NCBI GenBank assembly: GCA_005406025.1
Contig: BGZK01000154.1
Span: 496,001 to 560,000, forward strand
DNA from: Eumeta japonica
Lineage: Eukaryota; Arthropoda; Insecta; Lepidoptera; Psychidae
Reading direction: 5' to 3'
DNA: 64,000 nucleotides
Below are positions 23,106 to 34,725 of the stretch, piece by piece; position 1 is the first letter of the stretch; every line of letters begins with the position of its first letter. The notes under the pieces were generated by a model. It saw only the letters and a list, made by a program, of their open reading frames with translations, made no database searches and was not told the origin of the DNA. The translations under genes were made by a program, and so were the position numbers.

Positions 23106-25180
23106 CGCCTCTGTGTGCGTGTACTCTGTGATTCTGTAAAGGCTTAGTTTCTTATCTTTTGAGGAACGGAATACCAAAAGTGAGGAATTAATTCTATATC
23201 CGCAGGGGCGGAGCCGAGCGGGAAAACTTATAAATGTATAAAGTATCAAATGAACCCTATAATTATAATTAAAGAGTGGAACAATAAAAATGTAATACTA
23301 TTTTACATTAAATTGAATTACTTTTAAGCAGGTAATGCAGCAAAGTTATATCTCAGTATATATCTTCAATCGTATCTGTGTTCAGGGCACAATTCTATGG
23401 ATAATCATGAGCGATCGTGGCTTAAGTGTTCTCGAACCAAAAGGTCACCCTGACCATGGGTGAATTGACCGATCAGTTTTTAACTTGAGTCAAATTACAC
23501 CACGCGTTCTGTGCATCGGAGTCTACGTTAAGCAGTCGATCTCGAAGTTACCTAAGTAAATCGTCACAAACTCCACAACGCGTACTGATTGGAGAACTTA
23601 CGGTCTAAGCCCTTCGATATGAAATAAAAAGAGTGTGGAAGGGTATAATTCAGTCTGTTAAAGTAATTAAAATCTTATGCAAAATACGCATTAAAAGTTT
23701 TATTTAACCATATATAATACCCCTTTAATCGCAGCGACGAATTATCGAGTTAGACAAACAACAAAACCAGATCCAAATTAAAACGGCTAAGAGTCGAACA
23801 GCCGCCAAACGCTGACATCGGAAAATCAAGCACTGCATACATATACCTACCGCCAATAGCGCCCGCGTTTCGCTTCATGCAAATAGATTGCTCCCATAAA
23901 TCCCGGTTTGTGTGACTATGTACTTATCTATGGTATGTCTATATACAATTTGATTTTTAAGGTTCCGTTTAACTTAATGGTTAAAAGGGATTTTTTATTG
24001 GATAAATTCAGAGCCTGTCTATACATCACAGCCTCAGATTACTAACTCTTTATATCTAACACAATCATAGATGTTATTTGTATGAACTTATTCGTGGAGA
24101 CGGAACTTTAATTTTTTTTGGATATGAATTATGAAGTATTTCATAAAGTGTAGTTCTTGTTGGAATTCCATACCTAAAGAATGCCGACGGGATATGTTAT
24201 TACGGCGGATGCTAGAAATAATAATACGAAATAAAGAGTAAAAAATATAAATAAAGTATATATAGTATACAGAGCACAGATACTAAAGTAAATGAACGAA
24301 TAACAAAATCTGGGCTAGTGTTGTTTTTGTATGTACATACTCTGGGTGGTATCATATGAAAAACAGGCTTTATAGATTTGAAACACATAATTGCATTATA
24401 ATCTTTAGTAGAATTTTATTAATATCTGGAAATTTACGAAAAACCATTTCCGAATTTGCGAGTTAAAAGATTTGAAATAATTCATCATAAAAGATCTGCC
24501 TTGTTATGGTTTTACATAAAAAATGAAACAATGTTTGGCACCTAAAATGTACGAAATAAATGAAATCAGTTAATTTTTACGCAACTCTTAACTCATTAAT
24601 TTGTAAGTTATAACGATCCGGCACTGCTTATAGATAAGCGGATTACACAGAACCGCTGTTTTCATCGATGAGTCTGCACTGTGGTCAATATTTATACTCG
24701 TAGCTGCACCTTCTGCTAGAATTAACGAAAAGACCGAGGTATACGTGTAACTTGAAAGTTGTAACAGTCTGGATTATACATCAATTGTTAATATTTTATC
24801 AACAAATCATCCATGTTGTTCCTATGAGATATTAAGCTAATTGTAAAAAGCCCCGTAAAGGTAGCGTGGTTTAGTCAGGGTCAGTGGCACTGTCTACCTT
24901 TAAAATAAAGATAACGTAATGAAATATAACCTGAAATATTGATTGAAATAAGAATTGCTCTCATTTTTTTCAATAATTTTACTTGAAACAATATGTAGAC
25001 AGACAGACAAACAAACGATTGAATGTATAATATGTACAATACATAACACTGGTTTTCCTAAAAAAAACTTCATTCAGATTCTTATCTTTCATATGCATAT
25101 GTTGTATATCGTTCATATAATGCATTTTTGTTATAGGTATACAAAAGTGGACATTTTTTGTGACTTATCCGGGTTCATGC
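23106..25180. other. Gene-free stretch
   Basis: No exon, RNA gene or clear repeat was recognised. The 180-codon frame at 24955-25497 begins here and is judged spurious. Confidence 0.4.
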
Positions 25181-25184
25181 CGCG

Positions 25185-25290
25185 CTACAAACAAAGACCG
25201 GCTATTTTAAAAGCCGCCAGCATGCCACGTGCTCGCCGGACGTGCGCGCGCGCCGAGTGTTGGGACCGTATCCTGTGCCCGATGACACGA
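25185..25290. other. Isolated GC-rich patch
   Basis: About 100 CpG-rich bases including 'cgtgcgcgcgcgccgag'. No protein or RNA structure recognised. Confidence 0.3.
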
Positions 25291-25421
25291 ATCACCACAT
25301 ATAAATATTTTATCGTAACATGTCGGAAAGACAATCATACGAAAATTACTTACAAGTCAACTAATAAGCGGTCTTTTGATTTCTATGTACATCCGAATAT
25401 ACATGATATAATGACTGACTT

Positions 25422-25580
25422 TCGTTCGCGGCTCTGCCTATATGGACAGAAAGAAAATGAATTATTTCTTCTTTATATCCAAAGATCTCTCTCTTAACCA
25501 TGTCCTTGCATATGCTTGAAATCGATTCCGATTTCGATCTCGATAGCAATGCCGGTCTATTATCGATCTCCATTATTCAT
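25422..25580 (+). repeat. CCGC head module plus short GATTCCG array
   Basis: It begins 'actttcgttcgcggctctgcc', then 'atgaattatttcttctttatatc', then 'gattccgatttcgatctcgat'. A short member of the array family, about 0.5 kb from the exon at 26130-26492. Confidence 0.5.
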
Positions 25581-26129
25581 TCAGGTACATGAATAAAAAT
25601 GAGATACTTTTCCTTTTGTTAAATCACTCGTCAGTCATTCAACATTTGCACTAAATTTTAAAACTCTAGGTCCAGCGTTTTCGAATGAGTCGGGAGTAGG
25701 CTGTATATAGATAAACATGTAATGTGTAGATATAGAGGGTCCATTCCATGCAGGTAAATTTTTCAAGCCTTCTCATCATCCCGTTCTTTAATATTTGTAT
25801 TAAATTGCCTTGAATCAATAGTAGTTATTTAATAAAACCAGTGAACGGTTATGAAAGCCATCTTGAAAGCATCTTTCCAAAGATAATAATTCAAAATATC
25901 AAGCAATGGAAAGTAATTTTAAGAATCTATTGAATTTCGTTGAGGTTTTCACAAATTTAAAGACAAAGGTAATTTTCGTAACAAACACAACTCGATCATT
26001 ACGTACGCAAACGTTTTAGATTCTGTTCATAAATATCTCTGCTGGTACTAAATTGAACTTTAAAGTCGGTCTATCCAATCGTATGCGGTGCCGCAATTCA
26101 ACTATACTGAGCGGCTTAAGAAAATTTAC

Positions 26130-26492
26130 CTTAGTGTCCACATCGTGGAACGGCACCGCGAACCAGGGCTTTCCCGTCAAGCTGCGCCGGAAACCCGCCT
26201 CGCGCTCCGCCAGGCCCTCGGGAGTGCCCACGTGGGCCCACAGCACCACCTGCACCACCTTCAGTCTCGGGTGCACGATCTTGTACACCTCCTCCAGGCG
26301 CGGTCCGAAGTCGTCGCTCGCGTCGCTTATGTTCGCGAACGAGAAGTACACGCCGCAGACGACGTCGCCGCCGTCCTCGCCGCAGTCGGCCAGCGCGGCC
26401 GCCGTCGCCACGTTCTCGAACCGGCCGTCGGCCGCTCCCGGCGAGTCGCACTTCACTAACGTTTTGCCGAACAATTTTTCCCGCCAATCCAT
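26130..26492 (-). CDS. Nucleoredoxin-like protein, first coding exon (partial gene)
   Basis: This exon encodes 121 residues of a thioredoxin-fold protein resembling insect nucleoredoxin-like (NXNL) proteins. The start ATG is at 26492. The exon ends in ...PFHDVDTK at 26130, directly followed by a canonical donor (AAG|GTAAAT), so the frame continuing to 26016 is intron read-through. Family landmarks are GKTLV at residues 9-13, the beta strand CGVYFSF at 46-52, the helix with FGPRLEEVYKIV at about 62-73, and GKPWFAVPFHD near the exon end. The usual WCPPC redox site after the strand is replaced by ANISDAS (53-59), so no disulfide chemistry is expected at that place. High GC and long frames on the opposite strand are shadows. 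Later exons (cis-Pro loop and C-terminal strands) were not found in the window; they must lie below 26128 unrecognised or beyond the left end. The family call is inference from motif spacing. Confidence 0.65.
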
Positions 26493-26740
26493 TTTGAAAC
26501 TTTCGACGGCGCGTCTTATTATCTATTTTCTTTCGATCGTTACACACGTGTGCGCTATTTAAGTTTTTCGATATCACTGTACGCGTTTCACCTGCGCGTT
26601 GTGTTTACGAGAAACCGAACTATTATGTGAATCGATGTTCGCGTCCGTCGAGGAGCAACGACCGCTCTCCCTCGTAAACAAAGCGCGACTGCAGGCGGGA
26701 GGGCAGAGGGCGGCCCTCCAGCTCAAAGAGTAAATATTTG
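26493..26740 (-). promoter_or_regulatory. Probable 5' UTR/promoter region of the nucleoredoxin-like gene
   Basis: The sequence upstream of the ATG stays GC-rich (about 26580-26740) before dropping to AT-rich DNA, and contains no other supported exon. By position this is the most likely 5' UTR and promoter. No TATA box or initiator could be placed with confidence. Confidence 0.3.
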
Positions 26741-28660
26741 CTCCAACGTAGAACGCTAGAGGCTGTATTTTATAAAAACCTGGACACATCGGGAAAGTTT
26801 TACGTGGATGTTTTTATGTGTACCCAGATAGACAAGGGTTATGTTTTAAAACGTTACCTTTTGAGCTTCAAGTTGTGTAAAATCTATAGATCATCAATAA
26901 TACCATCACAAAACTTTGCTTGAGTATAAATATCTACTTAAAAGAATAGACTGATAGATATATTAATCTTATATAATGTATATTAGAAATTAATTAATTT
27001 CAAGTAGGACTGCTGATTACTTTATTCTAAATTATTTTTAGTTTTTCGACTGAAAAAATATCGATACTACATCTTTTGATTCATTGCACGTATTGCCTTT
27101 TAGGTCATTCTATAAAATTGAAACAAATGCATATAACGTGTATTGAATAAATATATAAAATGATAATTATAGATGCGCAAAATTATAGATTATATGGAAA
27201 ATTAATACAAACTTTATCAAAGCTCTTTTTAAAACCGTGTTTCTGTAGGTCTTATATTTATTCATCATACACATGAATTGAATTAAACTTAATCTGTATA
27301 TACGCGTATCTATATATAGAGTACTTTTGACAACTATTTCAGTCTGTCTATTTGAATACACTACTCTTTAAAACCACTATAGGAATTTTCCTGGATTTTT
27401 GCAAGTAACTTAAGCGTAGCTTGGGGCAACGAACAGAATTTCTTTTATCAATATTAGAAATAAATTACACGCGAATAAAGTCGCTAGTGCAAAAATAAAA
27501 ACATGAATTAGACCTTAAAATTTTGAAAACTTGCCAAAATAGTAACGGCTGACTACTATACTGTGAACTAATTTGGATTTTAGTCGGATATTAGAGCTTT
27601 TATAGTGGGCAATCCCCTTTGCTAGATTAGAAAAACGTAATAACTACTTAGTGTCTCTCTGAGGTATATTTCTTGAAGGTATATATATGAATTCAATTTT
27701 GTTCCTTTCTTTCAACGCAATATATCATTACATAATCTTGTGCGCTGTGTTCAGACCGAAGGGATTAAATTAATTGCCCTCCAGCCCGAAGCACTGGCAA
27801 TAATCGGCGAAAACAAAACAGAAAGCAACAGTCGTTCATCATCGAATGCATAGAGCACCAGTTAGAAACAAACAAACCCATCAGTACGTGTTCAATATAT
27901 TTTAAATATTTTGAAATATTTATCAAGACTAGGAGTCAAGTTGTGTTGTGCGTCCATGAACGACTTAACAATAAGTGTAACGTGCCTAAATGTCACGAAA
28001 AGTCTTAGTACTCTAGATATATTCATAATGGGTGTTGTCCAGAAGATTACTTATAGTTATTATATTTTTTAATGAAGTATGGACAATTCAAAAAGAGGAA
28101 CTGTCACTTAGACAAAATGCGAGACCGGTCAAAGTTAGAATAGTTTTCCTAAATTTTCCTGGTTTTCTTAGTTTTTCTAAATGTTGATTGCCTTCTGTTC
28201 AAACTAAATATTTTATAAATTTTTCGTGAATCGGTAACACCTGGCTACGAAATTATACGTAAATATTATTTACAACTTCGTCAAGACTTGATAAGTGCTC
28301 GCAACTTATGTAATTTAATATGCGAATATCCAAAGTTATTTATTATTTCTGAGTTGCTGACATTCCTGTTCATATGTTATTTTTAATTTGTTGATATCAA
28401 ACATGGTAATTTTGTGTCTAGTCCAAAGCGAAATAAAAGTCAGTCCTACTTTTACAAATCTATGCATAATAGTGAAACATAATATTTATTTAATTACATT
28501 CCAATAATATATAATTGTATCGAAATATTTTTTTCATTAGAACATTTTATGAATACTGAAGAACTTTAATTATAATGTGCCAAGTTATCAGTTTTTCTGT
28601 TGTATTACCTATTCCAAAGGGATTCACAATATCATGTCTGTGAAATACTTCTTTTCTTCG
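26741..28660. other. Gene-free AT-rich stretch
   Basis: No exon or RNA gene was recognised. Positions about 27545-27625 resemble about 140-220, pointing to a diverged dispersed repeat. Confidence 0.4.
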
Positions 28661-28789
28661 TAGAGCAACGTGCTCATACCGATTTGGCCCGCGGTCGATG
28701 TGTTGTTACGGTAGCAACAAACAGTTAGTAACACTGTAACGTTTTTAAAGACGAGCCGAGTTACGAACTAAATTCACGCAATATCAACG

Positions 28790-29370
28790 AGTTTGTGAGC
28801 GAAGCTGTCGTAGGCTATCTAAAGGCCCTCACGCAACAGCCAGGGTCTTTAGACAAACGAAGTCGGAGTTTTTGGACACAGAGTTTTGGCCTTGGGGTAC
28901 ACAGAATTTGGGACTCTTTTAGAAAGCTATGTTATACTTTAATGAAAGTAGAATGTAATTTTGCGTTCAAGTTGGACGACAATGATTGCTTTTCGGGACC
29001 CTCGTTTGACAGGGGCCCTGGGCCTGTGCCCCGCGTACCCTATAAGAAAGAGACGGAATCGCTTGTGAGTCTCAAACGAGGACGTCGCGAGCACGCTCCA
29101 AGCATTTGATTCGTGCTCCGCCCCTTGTCAATTTTTTGGCGAACACGAAGGGATATCCAGCTGGTTCGCAGTGCGCTCGTGACCTCGATAAAACATACAT
29201 GAGCATGATGACAGACGTTGGCCGGTCCGAGGAGCAGTGCCTTCGTTTAATTGAAACTTATAAAAAGTATCCGTTTTTGTGTGACCTGGTAAACGATATA
29301 GATACAGAAATTAAAAAAAAATTGACGCGTGGACACGCATTTCATGCAACACGTCTATGCTCGTTGTGAG
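28790..29370 (+). pseudogene. GC-rich block with two adjoining ORFs, origin unknown
   Basis: Two consecutive frames (28795-29109, 104 codons; 29106-29369, 87 codons) lie in a block of higher G+C than its flanks. The second contains SEEQCLRLIETYKKYPFLCD, which resembles the first helix of a MADF (Myb/SANT-like) domain, but the rest of that domain is missing. MADF-type proteins are encoded by some PIF/Harbinger transposons, so a decayed transposon gene is one possibility. The first frame matches nothing I know. No splice sites or polyadenylation signal could be assigned; treat as a probable relic. Confidence 0.3.
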
Positions 29371-29520
29371 CCGCGGACAAAACGTGGAAACCGCGTATGA
29401 TAAAAGCGTTTGTTGCAGGCATTGATCTGTTATGGTTACATGCTCGTTGTTTGCTCGAGCAAAAAATTTGCTCGGTTCGAGTCGCTCTCAGCTCATGCTC
29501 GGCTCCCGTAGCATAGACGT
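29351..29520. repeat. Short foldback with 10-bp perfect ends
   Basis: The left end ACGTCTATGC (29351-29360) is exactly inverted at 29511-29520 (GCATAGACGT), and a GAGCCG block follows inside both ends. AAC lies next to both ends (29348-29350 and 29521-29523), which could be a 3-bp duplication. The interior includes 'tgctcgagca' and 'ttgctcggttcgag'. It overlaps the stop of the upstream ORF. A MITE-like interpretation is plausible but not proven. Confidence 0.4.
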
Positions 29521-29529
29521 AACTTGTCT

Positions 29530-30015
29530 AGACCACATAGGATAGGTTCTAGAAAGATACTGTCACTAATTTATATTTTAAATATTACAATAATTTATTT
29601 TAAATATGAAACATCGTATTTAATTTTAGTGCACAGTTTCTAAGTCATAATAGAAGATGCGTTCCCAACTGGATATTAACTGTTTTCTAAGATAATCTTC
29701 TGTCTTCTTTGGAGAATGTGCCACAATCACTTTTCTGGATCGCCCAATATTTTAAGCTATTTACGATGGCCATTATTAAAAGGTTAAATTTCAAGTTTCC
29801 GGTGTGATTACACCGGTGTAAGCGTCATGCATAATGCATAGGTAAGTTCCAAGTTATCTTAATGTAAATTAATAGAGGGATTTAAATGATGATACCGGCT
29901 TGGGTCACGGGGTGGGCCGGATGGCACACGAACGACACGAAGTAGGGGTGGAAGAACTCGTACAATGAGCGTGTGGTATGCGGGTGTACGGGAAACTAGT
30001 GCAAGACAAAATATT
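29530..30015. other. Gene-free stretch
   Basis: No gene. The minus-strand frame at 29859-30092 is Arg/Pro-rich and unsupported. Confidence 0.4.
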
Positions 30016-30019
30016 TTTA

Positions 30020-30470
30020 TACCAGCTTTTGTGCGCGGCTTTGCCCGCGAGGACATCGAATAAATTCTTCCATTTTTATATTGACTGATCACGTTGTTAC
30101 CAGATGTTCCTGCTTTTGATTCCGATTGTTGTCCCGCATTAGATTCTCGTTCTATTCATCATATAATCTATCATATATAATCCCCCCATAGCTCTGCCCG
30201 CATAGACATTCAACAAATTATTTTATCTTTATATCGAGCGATAATATTATCAACATGATCCGGAACAAGGGCCCGTTCTCAATACATCCCAGAACTAGCC
30301 ATATTCTTACACCGACGACGCACGTAACGCCACAAAGGTTTTTGTTATAAAACGACCTCACTTACGGCCCCGATCCTGATCCCGGTTCTTCTCGCGATTC
30401 CGATGCCGATATTGAAATTAAACCTCTTTCGAATATTGGTGTTATTGATAACCAATCGCCATGAGCACCT
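30020..30470 (+). repeat. CCGC head modules and degenerate GATTCCG array
   Basis: Two head modules ('gcttttgtgcgcggctttgcccgcgaggac' at about 30027 and 'gctctgcccgcatagac' at about 30190) are each followed by units such as 'gattccgattgttgtcccgc' and 'gatcctgatcccggttct'. Confidence 0.55.
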
Positions 30471-30964
30471 AAAGAATTCGTTCTACGGTCACGCAAGCGA
30501 AGCCGCATGTAAAAGTTAGTATCTTTATAAATTATAACTTATATGTTATTCTGTTGTATAGATTATATTATTGTAAAGTTTCAGCTTACTCTGTTTAGCT
30601 ATTAAAGCGTGATTGAATAATAAACATCCAAACATACAAACTTTCACATTTATAATACAAGTAGTTTATATATAACATATATATGAATGTGAGATAAAGT
30701 GTCTAGAATAGTAAAAATTCAATATTCGTTAACATTTTATACTCGCTTGAGGATACATGCATTACGAAAGCTACGTTAATTTTACCTTTTCTCTCCATAA
30801 CGTTTATTTTTTATTTGTGATATCATCAATGTTCTAGATACTGTTTAAAACGAACTTTAATTACAATAACAAAAATGTCATAGTTTACTATATGAATGAT
30901 TATTTCTCAGATCTATAAATAAAGCTCATGTAGGTACTATTGTGTATCCAGTTTTTATACTAAT

Positions 30965-31410
30965 ACTAGCCTTTGATTAGGTTCCGCCCGCGTGTCTATA
31001 ATACAACGAACTCCTTCATTTTGTATATCGATCGACTACGCTCTTAATCAGAATCCTGATCGTTATCCCATTTTCGATTCTGATTCCGGCCCTGCTCTCG
31101 ATGCCAAATTGTCTCATTGTTCGATCGCGGTCTCGCTTTTCATTCTAAGCCCGCTATTGATCTAAGTAGATTCAAATTTTGGTCCCGCTCTTGATTCCGG
31201 TCTCGCTCTCAATCCCGATTTTGATACTGTTATGCTCTGTCTGACACGTTCTTGATTCTAATTTTAATCCCACCGTTGATTTCAGCCTTGGTTCATTTCT
31301 CTATTTCGATTCCTTCCGATCTTGACTCTCGACTATGCCCCCGTCTCGCTTACGATATCGATTCCACTAGCGATGTCATTCTGATTTGGACAAATCCAGG
31401 GTGAATGATA
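30965..31410 (+). repeat. CCGC head module and long GATTCCG array
   Basis: Head 'ctttgattaggttccgcccgcgtg', then 'gaactccttcattttgtatatcgatcgac' (nearly the same order as at 6358), then about 330 bases of 'gattccggccctgctctcgat'-like units ending with 'caaatccagggtgaatg'. The 6358 copy ends with a comparable 'gaagcaggggtaaacg', so the family has defined ends. Confidence 0.6.
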
Positions 31411-31539
31411 GTATCAAAATAAAATTTAAGCTATGTTACTCAAATATATTGCAGCTTTTTATTAGTGAAGGAACAGACTCAGTTCTGTAGTTTAGTTCAA
31501 TTATTCAGTAATACAAACCCGGGTGAAAGTGCTGGTTTT

Positions 31540-32450
31540 TTTTTTCTACTTCCCGATATGAAATTTGAGTAATTTAAAAGAACTGGTAAGTTATTTTTTT
31601 CAGTCCAATTTTCGAAAATCGAGTTTTTATCAGATCTTGATTTTTTCAAGTCCTAAGAATCTATTTCGACCATTTTTTAAAGTTGTAATTTTTTTAAGAG
31701 TTGAAAAAATTATTAAAAATGTTTTTATAGAATATTTCCTCAACTACTCTACTGATAAAATTCAAAATCTAACTAGGTCTTTTGCTTATAAAGCAGCGTT
31801 GATCATTTTAAACTGCATCAGAATCAGTTGGTTCATTCGAGATATCGTGAACGAAAAATTTGCAAAAATTGAATTTTTTAGTTTATTGGTGGATTAATGT
31901 TTAGTATCGGCCAATTTTTTTTTTACGTAAAGACTGTGTTAAATATTGTAAAACAAATCAAAACCGAACAACGCGTTCGATAGATATTGTAGTTTAAAAA
32001 ATTGAGAATAGAATTTTTTAAAATAAATCTAAATGGAACTCGAAAAACTGAAAACGTATGGATATAATATTTTTGAGCTTGGAGTGTTTTAAAAACAAGG
32101 AAAATCGATAATATGAACTCAAACTAAATGTATATTTTAACTTACTGCTAGATGAATTTTTAAAGATTTGAGCCTATAAGCAGTTTTAGAAATGGCCTGT
32201 AAGATCAATTGTTTTTTTAATTTTCACACTCGAAAATCTTAAAGGTAGTTTTGAGACAAGTATATTTTTTGATCCGAGGAGCTCAAAAACCCATCGATAA
32301 ATATTATAGCAAGAAGTTTTAGGGATAGCTTGCAGGGTCGACCGACTTATAGATTTTTTTTACAAACTTTCCCATTCATGCGTATAACATATTACAAGTT
32401 TTATAGTAATCGGACGAAAGACTTGACTTTCAAAGAAAACGAATAAAATA
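31540..32450. repeat. AT-rich dispersed repeat family region
   Basis: Text around 31745-31860 ('ctactctactgataaaattcaaaatc', 'gcagcgttgatc', 'gttggttcattcgagatatcgt') parallels 12800-13230, and 32100-32450 has related themes. The 110-codon frame at 31565-31897 is AT-driven and not a gene. Confidence 0.4.
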
Positions 32451-33200
32451 CACAGTCATTGAAGATAGTCTTATTCTGTGTCAAATTTGAATGCAATCCA
32501 TTCAAACTTTTTTGGAAATTAGCTCGGAAAAACTAATACTTGTCTATAGACTATTATAGTAAAAGTTTAAAAATAATAAAGATTAAGTGTGTCATATATA
32601 CTAAATATTTGTGACAATAGTGTATGAAAGTATGTAGTTTTATATGTTAGTGCACAGATAATTAAATAAGAAATATAGTATTCATCATTCTAGAAAGTAG
32701 CCTACATCTTTTCAAAATTTTATTAAAATTGTTCCAGCCGTTTCGAAGATTAGCCTGGACAAATATATAGACAGACCCTTTATTGTTTGCGGAGTGATAC
32801 GTTCTTACTTTATAGAGATTTTCATCAAGTGCGGTCAATCCGTTTTCAGCTTTTAAAAGGACATACAAACAAATGTACACAGATATACAAGTAGAGAGAT
32901 ATAATTTTTTGGAATTATAGAATGTGATCAGTTAGTTATAAAAGGAATATGTATTACAAAATTTGACAAAAAAAAACGTATAAATGGGCAGATGCTGCAG
33001 GTTTATATAGAAGTGTAGATAAACAATGCGTACGCGTAGTTTGGAATCATTAATAAATCTTTGTTCACATTTTCATGTCTGTACCTTTCATTGTTTATAC
33101 GACGTTTACCTATCAAATGATTATGTTAAACTTTTTTATTTTAATAGAAATAGGATATTTTTATAAATAAATAGCCCGATAGATCTTGTTCTATCTTTTC
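32451..33200. other. Gene-free AT-rich stretch
   Basis: Nothing recognised beyond short AT-rich frames. Confidence 0.4.
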
Positions 33201-33202
33201 CG

Positions 33203-33365
33203 TTAGGCAGCGTGCCCGAATAGTATACATCTGCGTTTTTACCTACGTCAAAATAGAATGAATCTCTTTATCTTTTACATCGATCGTCTCGTCATCAATC
33301 TCGATTTGGCCTCAGTTGCAATTTCAATTCCGGTACTGTCCTTGATTTCGATCTAAATAACTCTA
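33203..33365 (+). repeat. Short GATTCCG array with head module
   Basis: Head 'ggcagcgtgcccgaatag', then 'agaatgaatctctttatcttttacatcgatcg', then 'caatctcgatttggcctcag' and 'caattccggtactgtcc'. A degraded member of the array family. Confidence 0.45.
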
Positions 33366-33989
33366 TGCTGAACTAAGACGATTCTAAAGGTGGGCGAAAC
33401 CGCGTTTTTGTACTACTTACAGTACAAATACGCGATTTCGCCCGCATGGAATAAATTTTTCGCTCTTATTTCGATTATTGCATTAGTGTGGTTTTGTTTG
33501 TTGTTTTTTTAAAAGCCTATATCTTCTGATATTATATACTGCAATAAAATGTAATTGATGACCATCTTCAGGATGCAAGCTATCTCTCTAGAAAATTTCA
33601 TCAAATAGGTTGGTGAATTAGTCATGAAAATTTAACAAATATATAGACACAAAATCCCGAACTTCCTATTCTTTTGAACTTTTGTCCGTAGCTCCAGCGT
33701 CTTAAACAGGTTCATAGCGCAACTATTGCGTCACGGCTCCCGCGATCACTCCTGTAGCGCTTTGTGGTGCGCCTCCGGCTGTGCTCTCGCTCCTGATTTG
33801 TTCGTCACGTTTCATTCTCAAATAAAGTGAATACCGGTTCTTAATAATTCCTCCAGAACCTCAAACGACCAAGTAAATTAATAATATAAAACTAAAAATG
33901 TCGGTGAAATCTGTCAAATCATAATGTTTGTTTTTTTTTAATAATTTTCATTGAACTCTCACCCATAAAACTATAAAAATATTGTAAGG

Positions 33990-34490
33990 TATTTCCATTT
34001 CTTTGGATTAAGCCATCTACTTTCCAAATTTCATTGAAATCGGTCATATTTTAAGGGTGCTTATTAATCTTACAGAACACAAATATGCACCCATAAACCA
34101 CTAAAAACACTAGGTCTGTGCTAATAAAAAAAACTATAAAGGTGCTTAGCAATTCTCACGGAGTTCTAATATATCTAACCTGTATGTTTAACTGACTTTC
34201 AGCTATTTTCATAATATATTTTATTGAAAGCGATTAAACTATTAGAGTTCTTAGTGATTCACACAAAACCAAGAAAATGTATTGTATGTGCTTTTATTGA
34301 CTTCCAGCTATCTCATACAAAATTTTATTGAAATTGGCTAAAGTATTGAGATTCTTAGTACTTTTCAGGGAACTCTTATAATGTGTCTCATATCCTTCCT
34401 TTGGCTTTCACTTATCTCTAAAGTAAATTTTATTGAAATCGATTAAACTATAAGGGTCCTAAAAGTTATTAAGGACAATAACTTTTAGGA
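33990..34490 (+). repeat. Tandem array of about 104-bp units
   Basis: The core '(a)ttttattgaaatcgattaaactat(t/a)agggt(t/g)ct' recurs at 34029, 34218, 34322 and 34427. The last three are 104-105 bp apart and the first gap (189 bp) fits nearly two units, one of them degraded around 34125. Units also share a 'tttcagctat' block upstream of the core. The array ends in a perfect 13-bp hairpin (34458-34470 with 34477-34489). Confidence 0.65.
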
Positions 34491-34534
34491 ATCATAAAAA
34501 AGAATCAATCCCTTAATAGTTTTTATTGTGGATA

Positions 34535-34725
34535 ACTTTCATTCTTGGCTTCGTCCGTATGAACAGATATACAATGAATTACTACATTTTTTATATTGCC
34601 TAATGATATCATGGTCCCGATCCAGTACGTACCGCGTGCTCGAACTTGTCTCTACCTATATTCTAATTTCGGTTCTGCTTCCGATATCGATCTCGCTCGA
34701 CCTTTGAATCAATTCAGATAAATTA
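34535..34725 (+). repeat. Short GATTCCG array with head module
   Basis: Head 'ttggcttcgtccgtatgaac', then 'acaatgaattactacattttttatattgcc', then 'ggtcccgatccagtacg' and 'ggttctgcttccgatatcgatctcgct'. It follows directly on the tandem array. Confidence 0.45.

Noticed and set aside
24955..25497. 180-codon open frame on the plus strand
   Set aside because: Its composition follows the local DNA (AT-rich, then a GC-rich patch, then a repeat head module), it has no domain or splice context, and it crosses two unrelated sequence types.
26016..26129. Continuation of the nucleoredoxin-like frame past the donor site
   Set aside because: A consensus AAG|GTAAAT donor follows the conserved PFHDVDTK, and the downstream residues do not resemble the family.
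26053..26577. Long frames overlapping the nucleoredoxin-like exon in other frames and on the plus strand
   Set aside because: They are shadows of the GC-rich exon. Only the minus-strand frame starting at 26492 shows family motifs and a proper splice donor.
29475..29490. Possible tRNA B-box 'ggttcgagtcgc'
   Set aside because: No matching A-box or cloverleaf around it. It lies inside a foldback and is probably coincidental.
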